Assembly: GCF_000300235.2 (NCBI RefSeq)
Contig: NZ_CP004388.1
Span: 4,286,001 to 4,350,000 of the forward strand
Source of the DNA: Thalassospira xiamenensis M-5 = DSM 17429
Lineage (GTDB): Bacteria; Pseudomonadota; Alphaproteobacteria; Rhodospirillales; Thalassospiraceae
Direction: 5' to 3'
DNA: 64,000 nucleotides
Part shown: positions 54,260 through 63,574 of the stretch, piece after piece
Numbering within the stretch: position 1 is the stretch's first letter
Layout of the letters: each line of letters starts with the position of its first letter
Notes under the pieces: model-generated
The model's database searches: none
Seen by the model: the letters and a program-made list of their open reading frames with translations, nothing else
Told to the model about the DNA's origin: nothing
Made by a program: the position numbers and the translations under genes

Positions 54260-55453
54260 TCACGCCGAATGGTCGAACAAGTATCTGAGAACCCCGTTCA
54301 AACGGTTCCGCCCCTGATCGGTCGTGCTCAATCCTGCCTGATCGCAAATCAGATCGCCCGACGCAATCAGGGTTTCAAGCCGTTCTGAATCCAATGCCTC
54401 GCGCGGGGCTTTGCCAATAATCCGCTCGAAGCGTCCCACCGGAATCGGTTCATTCAGGCGCAGCCCCATCATCACCATTTCAATAAGGCGTTCATCCGCA
54501 ACCAAAGCGGTTTCTTCCTGCGTGCCATGTCCCTGCTTTTCCACACGGTCAAGCCAGATTTCCGGCGCACGATGACGGCGCACCGCCATTGGTTTCGTGC
54601 TGCCATCTGGCTGAATCACGGCTTCGCGGCCATGTGCACCCGGACCAATGCCAAGATAATCGCCATAGCGCCAGTATACGAGGTTATGGCGGCTTTCCTG
54701 CCCGGGTCGGGCATGGTTCGAAACCTCGTAGCAACTATAACCGGCGGCTTTGGTTTCTTCCTGGGTGATTTCATAAAGATCGGTCGCAAGATCTTCATCG
54801 GGTACAACGAGATCACCGCGCTGATGCAAGGTATGGAACTGCGTTCCCGGTTCGATCGTCAACTGATAAAGCGAAATATGACCGCGCGCGATCTCAAGTG
54901 CTTCGCGCAGCTCCTGACGCCAGGCTTTCGGATCATGTTCGGGCCGGGCATAAATCAGATCGAACGAAAACCGGTCAAACACATTCGCCGCAACATCAAG
55001 AGCACGCATGGCTTCAGCCGCATTGTGCACCCGCCCCAGAAATTTAAGATCGCGGTCATTGAGCGCCTGAATACCAATTGAGACCCGGTTGATGCCATTG
55101 GTAGCAAAGGCCGAAAACCGGTTGATTTCAACCGTACCCGGATTGGCTTCAAGCGTGATTTCGATGTCATCGGTTACCGGCCAGAAGGTTTTGATATCGG
55201 CGATCAGGGCCCCTGCGGTTTCCGGATCCATTAGCGACGGTGTCCCACCACCAAAGAATACCGATCCGACCGTGCGGCCGGGATGACGCGCAGCACCTGC
55301 GGCAAGTTCCGCACGCAATGCCGACCTCCAGCGCGCATGATCAACCTTGTCAGCAACATGACTATTGAAGTCGCAATAGGGACATTTCGACAGGCAAAAC
55401 GGCCAATGGATATAGATGCCAAACGGGACAGCTTCTGCGGTTGCTAGGGACAC
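54260..55453 (-). CDS. hemW: Radical SAM heme chaperone HemW
   Basis: 397 residues from a GTG at 55453; a GTG at 55498 would add fifteen. The radical SAM cluster motif is CLSKCPYC (Cys20, Cys24, Cys27), and HWPFC and GGGTPSLMD are diagnostic. It is followed by the C-terminal HemN-type domain. It carries heme to target enzymes rather than acting as coproporphyrinogen oxidase. Sits after rdgB on the same strand (rph-rdgB-hemW). Confidence 0.94.
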   Translation of the reverse strand: MSLATAEAVPFGIYIHWPFCLSKCPYCDFNSHVADKVDHARWRSALRAELAAGAARHPGRTVGSVFFGGGTPSLMDPETAGALIADIKTFWPVTDDIEITLEANPGTVEINRFSAFATNGINRVSIGIQALNDRDLKFLGRVHNAAEAMRALDVAANVFDRFSFDLIYARPEHDPKAWRQELREALEIARGHISLYQLTIEPGTQFHTLHQRGDLVVPDEDLATDLYEITQEETKAAGYSCYEVSNHARPGQESRHNLVYWRYGDYLGIGPGAHGREAVIQPDGSTKPMAVRRHRAPEIWLDRVEKQGHGTQEETALVADERLIEMVMMGLRLNEPIPVGRFERIIGKAPREALDSERLETLIASGDLICDQAGLSTTDQGRNRLNGVLRYLFDHSA

Positions 55454-55566
55454 GCGGTTCTCGATCTTCGACTGCGGGAAAGACGGATAAAGTAACACGC
55501 ACCACCGATAGTTACATCAGCGATGCGTGCATAGGTTCGATGCAGGCAGTTAGCCGCCTAAAATCC

Positions 55567-56163
55567 TTACACGAAGCAAGCCTTGACCAGCTGGCGAAAC
55601 GCATCCGCGCGATGGCTCATTGCATGTTTCTGTGCCGGGTCCATTTCCCCAAAGGTCTGCTCATAACCTTTTGGCTGGAAAATCGGATCATAGCCGAAAC
55701 CGTGACGGCCACGTTTGGGCCAAACGATTTCACCTTCAACACGACCTTCAAAATTCTCCACATGACCGTCTGGCCAAGCCAGAGACAAGGCGCAGATAAA
55801 GGCCGCCCGACGGTCAGGATGGCTCCCGATCCCGTTCTGGACCTTTTCCATCGCCATATCAAAATCCTTGTCCGGCCCGGCCCAACGCGCTGAATAAATA
55901 CCCGGCGCCCCATCAAGGGCGGAAACCGCCATGCCGCTATCATCAGACAGGGCTGGCAGATTGGCGGCCTTTGCTGCCGCCAACGACTTCAGTTGAGCAT
56001 TGCCAATAAAACTGTTTTCGGTTTCTTCGGGTTCGGGAAGATTCAAATCGCCTGCTGAAACCACTTCGATCCCGAACGGATCAAGCAGTTCGGCAATCTC
56101 CTTGATCTTGCCTTTGTTGTGGCTGGCGATAACGAGTTTTTTTTCCGTAAAGCGACGGGCCAT
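55567..56163 (-). CDS. rdgB: Non-canonical purine NTP pyrophosphatase
   Basis: 198 residues from ATG 56163. It begins [19 protein letters not shown] and has [25 protein letters not shown] and [12 protein letters not shown], typical of RdgB/HAM1. It hydrolyses dITP and XTP to keep altered bases out of DNA. 99 nt after rph; rph-rdgB-hemW is a frequent cluster. Confidence 0.97.
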   Translation of the reverse strand: MARRFTEKKLVIASHNKGKIKEIAELLDPFGIEVVSAGDLNLPEPEETENSFIGNAQLKSLAAAKAANLPALSDDSGMAVSALDGAPGIYSARWAGPDKDFDMAMEKVQNGIGSHPDRRAAFICALSLAWPDGHVENFEGRVEGEIVWPKRGRHGFGYDPIFQPKGYEQTFGEMDPAQKHAMSHRADAFRQLVKACFV

Positions 56164-56262
56164 GATGCTGCCTAGAGATATTCGGGTCGTTAAGACGAAG
56201 ACGGCTGAAAACCGCAAAAACAATATCGGGCGAACCATATCCAGGCTCGCCCGAATAAATTC

Positions 56263-56979
56263 TTAGATGCCAATCGCTGCTCGCTGTTTGGCAAACAGTT
56301 CCTTGCAGCCTTTTTCCGCCAGTTCAAACATCTTGTCATAAGCAGAACGATCAAACGGCACATCTTCCGCAGTCGCCTGAACCTCAACAATGCCGCCACT
56401 GCCCGCCAGAACAAAGTTCGCATCCGCACCCGCATTGCTGTCTTCGGCATAATCAAGATCAAGAACCGCTTCACCCTGATAAATACCGCACGAAATTGCG
56501 GCAACCGGCTGATTCAACGGGATTTCCTTGATCAGGCCAAGACGGCGTACGCCCTGAAACGCCAAATGGGCCGCAACATAGGCACCCGTGATTGATGCGG
56601 TGCGTGTTCCGCCATCAGCCTGGATAACATCGCAATCAAGGCGCATCTGCATTTCACCCATGCCCTTAAGGTCAGCGACCGCACGGATCGAACGCCCTAT
56701 CAGGCGCTGAATTTCCTGGGTCCGACCCGACTGGCCACCGCGTGCGGCTTCGCGCTGCATGCGGCTGTCGGTTGCACGCGGCAGCATGCCATATTCTGCA
56801 GTGATCCAACCCTTGCCGGAATTACGCATCCAGCCTGGCACCTTGTCCTCGACCGTCGCGGTACAAATCACATGGGTATCGCCAAATTTAATCAGGCAGG
56901 AGCCCTCTGCATATTTGGAAACACCTGTCTCAATGGAAACGTCGCGAAGCTGATCGAAATTACGGCCGGATGGACGCAT
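56263..56979 (-). CDS. rph: Ribonuclease PH
   Basis: 238 residues. It starts [19 protein letters not shown], carries the phosphate-binding [19 protein letters not shown] region (Arg-rich) and ends with the [11 protein letters not shown] segment. It trims tRNA 3' ends phosphorolytically. Divergent from hrcA with a 336-nt intergenic region. Confidence 0.98.
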   Translation of the reverse strand: MRPSGRNFDQLRDVSIETGVSKYAEGSCLIKFGDTHVICTATVEDKVPGWMRNSGKGWITAEYGMLPRATDSRMQREAARGGQSGRTQEIQRLIGRSIRAVADLKGMGEMQMRLDCDVIQADGGTRTASITGAYVAAHLAFQGVRRLGLIKEIPLNQPVAAISCGIYQGEAVLDLDYAEDSNAGADANFVLAGSGGIVEVQATAEDVPFDRSAYDKMFELAEKGCKELFAKQRAAIGI

Positions 56980-57315
56980 GGGGTCTGAACCTCTTTGTTC
57001 TGGGTCGGATCAACCTGCATGGCTGATCAACGATGGCTGAAATTGCGGCCAAAGCTACTGAGCATCGTATCAAAGGTCCAGCAGTTTCCCCGAAAATAAC
57101 GGCAAAATCCCAGCAACACCATGCCTCAGATCCACGCGCAAAAACCATAAATGGCACTCGATTCGCGACGAATTCAAAGATTTGGCAAGACTAACTTCCT
57201 GATTGATACCATCGTTTTCCCGTCCACCAGCTATCACCAATCTGCCAGCTTCATTGACGCCTGCCCGACACCTTACTAAATTCCACGCTACACATTTGGT
57301 TTTGACAGGTTTGAC
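56980..57315. promoter_or_regulatory. Divergent intergenic region rph/hrcA
   Basis: 336 nt. No CIRCE element (TTAGCACTC-N9-GAGTGCTAA) is present. A sigma-70-like promoter for hrcA-grpE is seen: TTGACG (57254-57259), 17-nt spacer, TAAATT (57277-57282). No other hairpin or operator stands out. Confidence 0.5.
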
Positions 57316-58374
57316 ATGGCGCTGTTTGACGACACATTGCTGGGCGACATGAACGCACGATCCCGCGAAGTCTTTCGCCAGATCGTAGATGCTTATGTCG
57401 AAACCGGCGAACCGATCGGATCTCGATCCATCGCACGCCGCATGTCAGAAAACCTCTCGGCGGCGACCATCCGCAATGTCATGTCCGATCTTGAGGAAAT
57501 GGGGCTTCTGGTTGCTCCCCATGTTTCGGCCGGTCGATTGCCAAGCGAGAAAGGCCTGCGTCTTTTCGTCAATGCCCTGATGGAAGTCGGTGATCTGCCA
57601 AATGCCGAGCGCGATCAATTGACCAAAAATTGCGAGCAGGCCGGATATTCCCTTGATCAGATGCTGGGCGAGGCCACAAGTATGCTTTCGGGGCTGTCAC
57701 GCTGTGCAGGGCTTGTGGTTGCACCGAAAACCGATGGAATCCGTTTAAAACAGATTGAATTTGTTGCGCTTTCGCCGGGCAAGGTCCTTGCGGTTCTGGT
57801 TTCGCAGACCGGTAATGTTGAAAACCGTATCCTTGATGTTCCGCCCGATTTGCCGACCTCGGCATTGACAGAAGCATCGAACTATCTAAATACCCGGTTG
57901 GCCGGAAAGACACTTGATGACGCCCGGCAATTGATGAGTTTGGAACGCGACCGCATCAAACAGGAACTCGACGAATTGTCGGCTGGACTGATTGATGCCG
58001 GACTTGCGACATGGGCCGGCGGGGTCAAGGGTTCGTCCCTGATCGTAAAGGGCCAGTCGCAATTGCTTGAAAATATCGACACGATCGAACAGCTCGAAAC
58101 CGTAAGAAGGCTGTTCAACGTGCTCGAAGCACGCGATCAGATGATTGAATTGCTTGATGTCACCACGATTGCCCAAGGTGTGCAGATTTTCATCGGGTCC
58201 GAGAACAAATTGTTCGGCGGATCGGGGCTTTCGATGGTGATTTCGCCCTATCAGAATGCCGAAGGCAGCATTGTGGGCGCAATCGGGGTTGTCGGGCCGA
58301 CCCGGATCAATTATGCCCGGATCATTCCGCTGGTCGATTACACCGCCAAGCTGGTCGGGCGACTGATTGGATAA
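57316..58374 (+). CDS. hrcA: Heat-inducible transcriptional repressor HrcA
   Basis: 352 residues. The winged helix part is about residues 15-75 (SREVFRQIVDAYVETGEPIG, SAATIRNVMSDLEEMGLL). The C-terminal HrcA domain has VVTTVL-like strands and GSENKLFGGSGLSMVISPY. It represses groESL-type genes by binding CIRCE. It lies 49 nt before grpE, the usual hrcA-grpE order. Confidence 0.97.
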   Translation: MALFDDTLLGDMNARSREVFRQIVDAYVETGEPIGSRSIARRMSENLSAATIRNVMSDLEEMGLLVAPHVSAGRLPSEKGLRLFVNALMEVGDLPNAERDQLTKNCEQAGYSLDQMLGEATSMLSGLSRCAGLVVAPKTDGIRLKQIEFVALSPGKVLAVLVSQTGNVENRILDVPPDLPTSALTEASNYLNTRLAGKTLDDARQLMSLERDRIKQELDELSAGLIDAGLATWAGGVKGSSLIVKGQSQLLENIDTIEQLETVRRLFNVLEARDQMIELLDVTTIAQGVQIFIGSENKLFGGSGLSMVISPYQNAEGSIVGAIGVVGPTRINYARIIPLVDYTAKLVGRLIG

Positions 58375-58423
58375 ACGTTGGCGCTGCGTGTCAGGCCACA
58401 CAAATTGAAGGTACAGGTTAGCC

Positions 58424-59065
58424 ATGTCGGAAACCGCAAAGAACAACCAGGACGATCTGCATGATGCCGCGTCGGCAGAAGAAACTGCCGCAGAGGATGT
58501 CGTCTCAGAAGCAACCGAAGCCGAAGGTGGCGAAGCCACCACAGATCCGGTTGCAGCACTTGAAGCAGAAGTTGCTGAGTTGAAAGACCGCCTATTGCGC
58601 GCCGCCGCCGAGGTGGAAAACACGCGCCGTCGCGCGAAGAAAGACGTCGAGGACGCCGGGAACTATGCGATTACCAAATTTGCCCGCGAACTGCTTGATG
58701 TAGGTGACAACCTCCGCCGCGCCCTTGAGGCTGCTGGCGACACGTCCAATGCCGACCCGACGATGAAAAAGCTGGTTGAAGGCGTTGAAATGACCGAACA
58801 GACGCTTCTTAAGGCACTGGAAAAGAACGGCGTTGAAAAGCTTGAACCGCTTGGGGAAAAACTTGATCCCAATCATCATCAAGCCGTGTTTGAAATGCCA
58901 AATCCTGCTTATCCAGACGGCCATGTCGCCCAGGTAATGCAGGCCGGTTACGTGCTCAAAGGTCGCCTTTTGCGCCCGGCAATGGTCGGGGTCACCAAAA
59001 ACCCCGCCGGTCAGGAAGCCGCAAAAAACGACGAACCTGGCAGCAATGTTGACACCTCTGCCTGA
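58424..59065 (+). CDS. grpE: Nucleotide exchange factor GrpE
   Basis: 213 residues. An acidic disordered N-terminus (residues 1-45) leads to the long coiled coil (LEAEVAELKDRLLRAAAEVEN) and the C-terminal beta domain (PNPAYPDGHVAQVMQAGYVL). It releases ADP from DnaK. Ends with a Glu/Asn/Asp-rich tail and a terminator about 60 nt on. Confidence 0.97.
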   Translation: MSETAKNNQDDLHDAASAEETAAEDVVSEATEAEGGEATTDPVAALEAEVAELKDRLLRAAAEVENTRRRAKKDVEDAGNYAITKFARELLDVGDNLRRALEAAGDTSNADPTMKKLVEGVEMTEQTLLKALEKNGVEKLEPLGEKLDPNHHQAVFEMPNPAYPDGHVAQVMQAGYVLKGRLLRPAMVGVTKNPAGQEAAKNDEPGSNVDTSA

Positions 59066-59124
59066 TAGCGCTGGCTGATTTCTGGTCGGGAATCCGCAAA
59101 CCGGTTTTGAAAGATCAAATATTT

Positions 59125-59165
59125 AAACGGCCCTGCCATTTTCACGGCGGGCCGTTTTATTTTGT
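59125..59165 (+). terminator. Terminator after grpE
   Basis: AAACGGCCC (59125-59133) pairs with GGGCCGTTT (59149-59157), with an inner GCC/GGC extension after a bulge, followed by TATTTTG. Confidence 0.8.
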
Positions 59166-59216
59166 CCATTTCGGGTCTAATCTGGCTTGGTTGCAACAAT
59201 GACATCGGAACACGCC

Positions 59217-59969
59217 ATGCCGTTTCGTCCTGACATTATCAATATTCTGCGCGATGAAGCCGCAACGATTGTTATCTTGACCGGGGCCGGTATTTCGAAG
59301 GAAAGCGGCCTGCATACCTTCCGCGACCCAGATGGTATCTGGGCAAAATATGACATTTCCGAAGTCGCAACGCCTGAGGCATTCATCAACAATCCCGATC
59401 TCGTACATCACTTTTACAATGACAGACGCGCAGGGCTGCCTGACCCTGCGATACAGCCAAACAAGGCGCATCTTGCCCTTGCCCGGCTCGAAACCAGATG
59501 GCCAAGCGACGTTCTGCTGGTAACCCAAAATATCGACGATCTCCATTACCGCGCCGGATCAAAAAACCTTATCCATATGCATGGCGAATTGCTGAAAATC
59601 CGCTGCAATCATTGCGGGCTTCTGACGGTCTGGTCTGCCCCACTGGGACGAGACACTCCCTGTACCTCCTGCACCAAAATCGGGGGCCTACGCCCACACG
59701 TTGTCTGGTTCGGGGAAATGCCGCTTGAAATGGAACGCATTTATGCTGCTCTTTACAAATGTGGCCTATTCATTTCCATCGGCACATCAGGGAACGTTTA
59801 TCCGGCTGCCGGGTTCGTCCAAATCGCCAGTGAAGAAGCTGGTGCAGAAACGGTCGAGATCAACCTGGAACCTGGTTCCGGGGCGTCCTTGTTTGATCAC
59901 AGTTCATATGGCCTGGCGACTGAATTGGTTCCGGCACTGGTCGACAGCCTATTGATGGATCAAGTCTGA
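59217..59969 (+). CDS. cobB: Sirtuin-type NAD-dependent deacylase (CobB, class III)
   Basis: 250 residues from ATG 59217; ATG 59199 or TTG 59187 would extend it. NAD motif LTGAGISKESG, TQNIDDLHYRAG, catalytic His122 (HMHGEL), Zn ligands Cys130, Cys133, Cys149, Cys152. Tyr67 and Arg70 (FYNDRR) form the Y-x-x-R pair that marks class III sirtuins with desuccinylase/demalonylase activity. Convergent with the ArsR regulator. Confidence 0.93.
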   Translation: MPFRPDIINILRDEAATIVILTGAGISKESGLHTFRDPDGIWAKYDISEVATPEAFINNPDLVHHFYNDRRAGLPDPAIQPNKAHLALARLETRWPSDVLLVTQNIDDLHYRAGSKNLIHMHGELLKIRCNHCGLLTVWSAPLGRDTPCTSCTKIGGLRPHVVWFGEMPLEMERIYAALYKCGLFISIGTSGNVYPAAGFVQIASEEAGAETVEINLEPGSGASLFDHSSYGLATELVPALVDSLLMDQV

Positions 59970-59975
59970 CAACTA

Positions 59976-60656
59976 TTAACTATCGCACAGCGCCTTGAAG
60001 TTGCGTTCGCCTTTGGGGCTGAAAATCACCACACGCGACTCCTTACTTCGCTGTGCCCAGCCCAGATCATAAAACCGGTCCAGTAACGCTGCACCAAACG
60101 AACCTGCCAAATGAGATTGTCGGGCGCTCCAATCCAGGCATTCCCGGCAAAGCGGCCTGCGGCTGGTGCGCAGTTCATTCAGATTAATCCCGAACGCCTC
60201 GGCGAAATCTGCACCGGCATCTGTCAAAGCCACGCCATTATGATCTGTCGAAATCAGTTTGCGGGTCTCAAGCCCCGAAAACAGGGCAACCCCCATTTCT
60301 CCGGCCAAATGATCATAGCAAACACGTGCCTTGCGCAATGCCGGGTCCTTCGGCCCGGTTCGGACCCGATTATGTCCGACCCGGCTGGCAATCCCCATCA
60401 GGACTTCCAATGCCTCGACAATATCGGGGCCCGAAAGCGTAAAATAACGATGCCGCCCCTGCTTTCGCGGGATAACGATCTGACCAGCCTCAAGCTTTGC
60501 AAGATGTGAACTCGCCGTTTGCGGCGTCACACCGGCCTCCTGTGCAAGTTCGGCCGCGGTCAGCGCGCGGCCACTCATCAGGGCGGTCAACATGTTCGCG
60601 CGTGCCGGATCGCCAAGCAATGCAGCCACGCGGGCAATATCGGGTCCTTCTTTCAT
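59976..60656 (-). CDS. ArsR-type winged-helix regulator with C-terminal extension
   Basis: 226 residues. The N-terminal ArsR DNA-binding domain (ALLGDPARANMLTALMSG, LAQEAGVTPQTASSHLAKLE, QGRHRYFTL) is about twice the size of a plain ArsR protein. The C-terminal part ends in CRECLDWSARQSHLAGSFGAALL and GWAQRSKESRVVIFSPKG, with a pair of Cys (CREC) that could be a ligand site. Divergent from the EamA/NIPSNAP/ABM operon with 76 nt between; likely its repressor. Confidence 0.85.
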   Translation of the reverse strand: MKEGPDIARVAALLGDPARANMLTALMSGRALTAAELAQEAGVTPQTASSHLAKLEAGQIVIPRKQGRHRYFTLSGPDIVEALEVLMGIASRVGHNRVRTGPKDPALRKARVCYDHLAGEMGVALFSGLETRKLISTDHNGVALTDAGADFAEAFGINLNELRTSRRPLCRECLDWSARQSHLAGSFGAALLDRFYDLGWAQRSKESRVVIFSPKGERNFKALCDS

Positions 60657-60732
60657 AGTTCGATATTAATCGAAGCATTGGTCGCCAGCAATCGGTTATT
60701 TGTTCAGAATTGCCCCTGCCCCGGAGATCCGA

Positions 60733-61650
60733 ATGACATCGTCCAAAATATTGCTGCCCCTTGAAATTGGTTTACTGACTTTGCTCGCCCTGCTTTGGGG
60801 ATCGTCGTATCTGTTTATCAGAATCGCCCTAACCGACATCCCACCGATTACGCTGATTGCGATCAGGGTTGGCATCGCATCGCTGTTTCTTCTCGTCGTC
60901 ATGTTCTGCCGTAGCGAACGTTTTCCGCGCGATGGCAAGGTTATCGGCACATTGCTGATCCAGTCGGTTTTCAACAGTCTCGGCGCATGGACAATTCTTG
61001 CTTGGGGACAGCAACATGTCGAAAGCGGCCTTGCCAGTGTGCTTAATTCAACATCACCGGTTTTTGTTTTCCTGATCACGACCCTTCTGACACGGCATGA
61101 ACGGGTTGACCGGTTTCGTCTTGCCGGAGCGTGCCTTGGCGTTGCTGGTGTGGTTCTGATTGTCGGCCCCGGTGTGATTATCGGACTAGGGCAGCATGTG
61201 GGAGGGCAGCTTGCCGTTCTGGCCGGAGCGATCCTCTATGCCGGAGCAGCAATCTATGGCAAGCGCTTCAGCACCCTGCCCGCAACCGTTACCGCCGCCG
61301 CAACCATGATCTGGGCCAGCACCTTTCTGATCCCGGCCAGTCTGGTGCTGGATCGACCCTGGAACTTGACACCGTCAACGTCCGCCATTCTTGCAACGCT
61401 TGCCCTGTCGGTTTTTTGCACAGCAATCGCTTTGCTGATCTATTTCAGGCTGTTACGCACGCTTGGCTCAATGGGTGTTGCCAGTCAAAGCTACCTGCGT
61501 GCCGGGATCGGCGTCGTGCTTGGCAGCCTGTTGCTTGGCGAAACCATAAGTTCCCCGGTTCTTGCTGGAATCCTCTGCACGCTTGTCGGCGTCGCAATCA
61601 TCAATCTGCCGCGCACATTCTGGCGACAGTCACCCTTTCCTAAATCGTAA
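60733..61650 (+). CDS. EamA-family (DMT) exporter
   Basis: 305 residues from ATG 60733 with GGAG upstream. Ten hydrophobic helices in two EamA repeats: [20 protein letters not shown] in the first, [16 protein letters not shown] in the second. Family members often export amino acids or metabolites. First gene of a probable operon with NIPSNAP and ABM-like genes, divergent from the ArsR regulator. Confidence 0.9.
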   Translation: MTSSKILLPLEIGLLTLLALLWGSSYLFIRIALTDIPPITLIAIRVGIASLFLLVVMFCRSERFPRDGKVIGTLLIQSVFNSLGAWTILAWGQQHVESGLASVLNSTSPVFVFLITTLLTRHERVDRFRLAGACLGVAGVVLIVGPGVIIGLGQHVGGQLAVLAGAILYAGAAIYGKRFSTLPATVTAAATMIWASTFLIPASLVLDRPWNLTPSTSAILATLALSVFCTAIALLIYFRLLRTLGSMGVASQSYLRAGIGVVLGSLLLGETISSPVLAGILCTLVGVAIINLPRTFWRQSPFPKS

Positions 61651-61679
61651 AATCGTCTCCCAATAAGGATATAAAGCCA

Positions 61680-62009
61680 ATGATCACGTGTTTCATCCGC
61701 TATGAAATCGACCCTTATAAGAAGAATGCTTTTGTGGAATATGCGCGTAACTGGGGCGAAGCAATTCCACGATGCGGTGCTGATCTGGTCGGCTATTTCG
61801 CGCCTCATGAAGGAACAATATCGACTGCTTACGCAGTTTATCATTTGCCGGATCTGGCAGCATATGAAGCCTATCGCGCCCGCCTGTCACAAGACCCACT
61901 GGGGCGTGAAAACTATCAGTTCGCCCAACGTGAAAAATTCATCCTGCGCGAAGAACGCCAGTTTTTCAAAATCGCCTCTACCCCGCATGCGGAGCTGGTC
62001 AAGCCATGA
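61680..62009 (+). CDS. NIPSNAP-family protein
   Basis: 109 residues. [20 protein letters not shown] and the [20 protein letters not shown] segment match the NIPSNAP family of dimeric alpha/beta-barrel proteins, whose function is poorly known. Starts 29 nt after the EamA gene with AAGGATA upstream and overlaps the next gene by 4 nt. Confidence 0.85.
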   Translation: MITCFIRYEIDPYKKNAFVEYARNWGEAIPRCGADLVGYFAPHEGTISTAYAVYHLPDLAAYEAYRARLSQDPLGRENYQFAQREKFILREERQFFKIASTPHAELVKP

Positions 62010-62359
62010 TTGCCGTCATTTTCGAAGTCCTGCCTAACCCGCAACATCGTAACGAATATTTCTCGATCGCAAAAGACCTCCGGCCGGTACTTGAAACAAT
62101 CGACGGTTTCATTTCCATCGAACGGTTCGAAAGCCTTAACGAGCCGGGCAAGGTTCTGTCTCTTTCGTTCTGGCGCGATGAAGAAGCCGTCATGGCATGG
62201 CGCAATGTCAGTGAACACCGCATTGCACAGCACAAAGGCCGTAACCGGATTTTCGACAATTATCGTCTGCGGGTCGCCCATGTCATGCGTGATTATGGAA
62301 TGCATGAACGGGCCGAAACACCCGATGATTCCCGCAAGCAACACGACGACAGTTCATAA
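62006..62359 (+). CDS. Antibiotic-biosynthesis monooxygenase (ABM) domain protein
   Basis: 117 residues. Dimeric alpha/beta-barrel fold: [39 protein letters not shown] and [14 protein letters not shown]. Fold members oxidise or bind small aromatics or heme. Overlaps the NIPSNAP gene (ATGA), so the two are translationally coupled and may act together. The tail (residues 100-117) is polar. Confidence 0.88.
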   Translation: MIAVIFEVLPNPQHRNEYFSIAKDLRPVLETIDGFISIERFESLNEPGKVLSLSFWRDEEAVMAWRNVSEHRIAQHKGRNRIFDNYRLRVAHVMRDYGMHERAETPDDSRKQHDDSS

Positions 62360-62386
62360 TGGATAAACAGGTTTTCCGAAGAAAGG

Positions 62387-63331
62387 CTAAACTTTCGCCG
62401 TTGCGGCCTTGCGATTTCCATCACTTTCATCATCTTCGGCGGGCACAACCGAAACCGGTTTTGCCCCGCCTCTGTAATCCAGCAAGGCAACCGCCAGCAC
62501 GACAATCGCCGCCCCGACAAAAATCACCGGCACCGGAAGCATGTCAAAGAAGATCAGATCCATTGCTACAGAAAACGGCAAGGCCGTATAGGCTGCGGGC
62601 GAAATGACACTGGCATCCGCAACCCGAACAGCCCGCAGAACCATGTAGTTGGTCAGCATGGCAAAGAAACCTGCACCCGCAGAATAAAGCCAGTCAGACA
62701 AGGCCGCCGGTTGCCACATGATGACGGCAACCGGCACCCAGATCACGATGGCGACAATCTGGGGCCAGAACAGCATGGAGAAATTCGTCTCGGTCCGGGT
62801 CAGAACCTTGGCATAAAGCGTTTGCGCGGAAAAACAGAACGCCCCGATCAGGGCTGCGGCAACCCCCAATGGAACGCCAAATCCGTCCATTTTGGGAACG
62901 CACATTACCCAAACGCCAACAAGTCCAAGAAGGGTTGCGATTACTTTACGTGCCGTCAACTGCTCGCCAAGAATCACAACGGCAAGCATCACGGTCAGCA
63001 AGGCCTCAATGAACAGATAGGCATTTACCTCGGCAATACTCATCTGGCGAAGGGCAAAGAACACAAAAAACAACGATCCGTACCAAAGAACGCCGCGCGC
63101 CAGATGCGCATAAGGTCGCTTGGTCCGGATCGACCTGGTGCCAATAAACATCAGGATGATCACGAACACAGCCACCGTCGTCACTGCACGCATCGCGAGA
63201 ATTTGTGCAGTCGGCACATCATGGGATACCAGCTTGGCACAGACATCGACAAAAACGCCCGATGCCATCGCCGCCGTCATCCACAAAACGCCGCGAAAAT
63301 TGCCGCTGAGGCGCAAAAGCGTCCCGGTCAT
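62387..63331 (-). CDS. Second EamA-family (DMT) transporter
   Basis: 314 residues from ATG 63331 (upstream AGGTG); the frame extends to 63400. About ten hydrophobic helices: GVLWMTAAMASGVFVDVCAK and KVIATLLGLVGVWVMCVPKM. Substrate unknown. Convergent with the ABM gene, divergent from the LysR gene. The C-terminal tail is charged. Confidence 0.9.
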   Translation of the reverse strand: MTGTLLRLSGNFRGVLWMTAAMASGVFVDVCAKLVSHDVPTAQILAMRAVTTVAVFVIILMFIGTRSIRTKRPYAHLARGVLWYGSLFFVFFALRQMSIAEVNAYLFIEALLTVMLAVVILGEQLTARKVIATLLGLVGVWVMCVPKMDGFGVPLGVAAALIGAFCFSAQTLYAKVLTRTETNFSMLFWPQIVAIVIWVPVAVIMWQPAALSDWLYSAGAGFFAMLTNYMVLRAVRVADASVISPAAYTALPFSVAMDLIFFDMLPVPVIFVGAAIVVLAVALLDYRGGAKPVSVVPAEDDESDGNRKAATAKV

Positions 63332-63574
63332 CACCTGATCCTGATCTCTGGAATTAAAGTGGGTTTCCGACAGCGGGGAGACTGCTGCGGGGTGGCGCAA
63401 GGAGACTATCTATCGATCAGCCGGAAACCCTTTTCATTCGGCAGTGTGCCCGCAAAAATTGAAAAATGCGAATGAGGAGTTTTCAGCCATTGATGAGAAT
63501 TTTTTGCCCCAAACCACATTCAGGCCTGTTACACAGGAATAAACTCTAAAAACCCTGTCCCACGGAAATGTTCG
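63332..63574. promoter_or_regulatory. Divergent region between the EamA gene and the LysR gene
   Basis: 243 nt, no gene. LysR regulators typically bind such regions, but I see no clear T-N11-A box that stands out. Confidence 0.3.

Noticed and set aside
56980-57315. Search for a CIRCE element upstream of hrcA
   Set aside because: No TTAGCACTC-type arm pair is present; only loose matches that are expected by chance.
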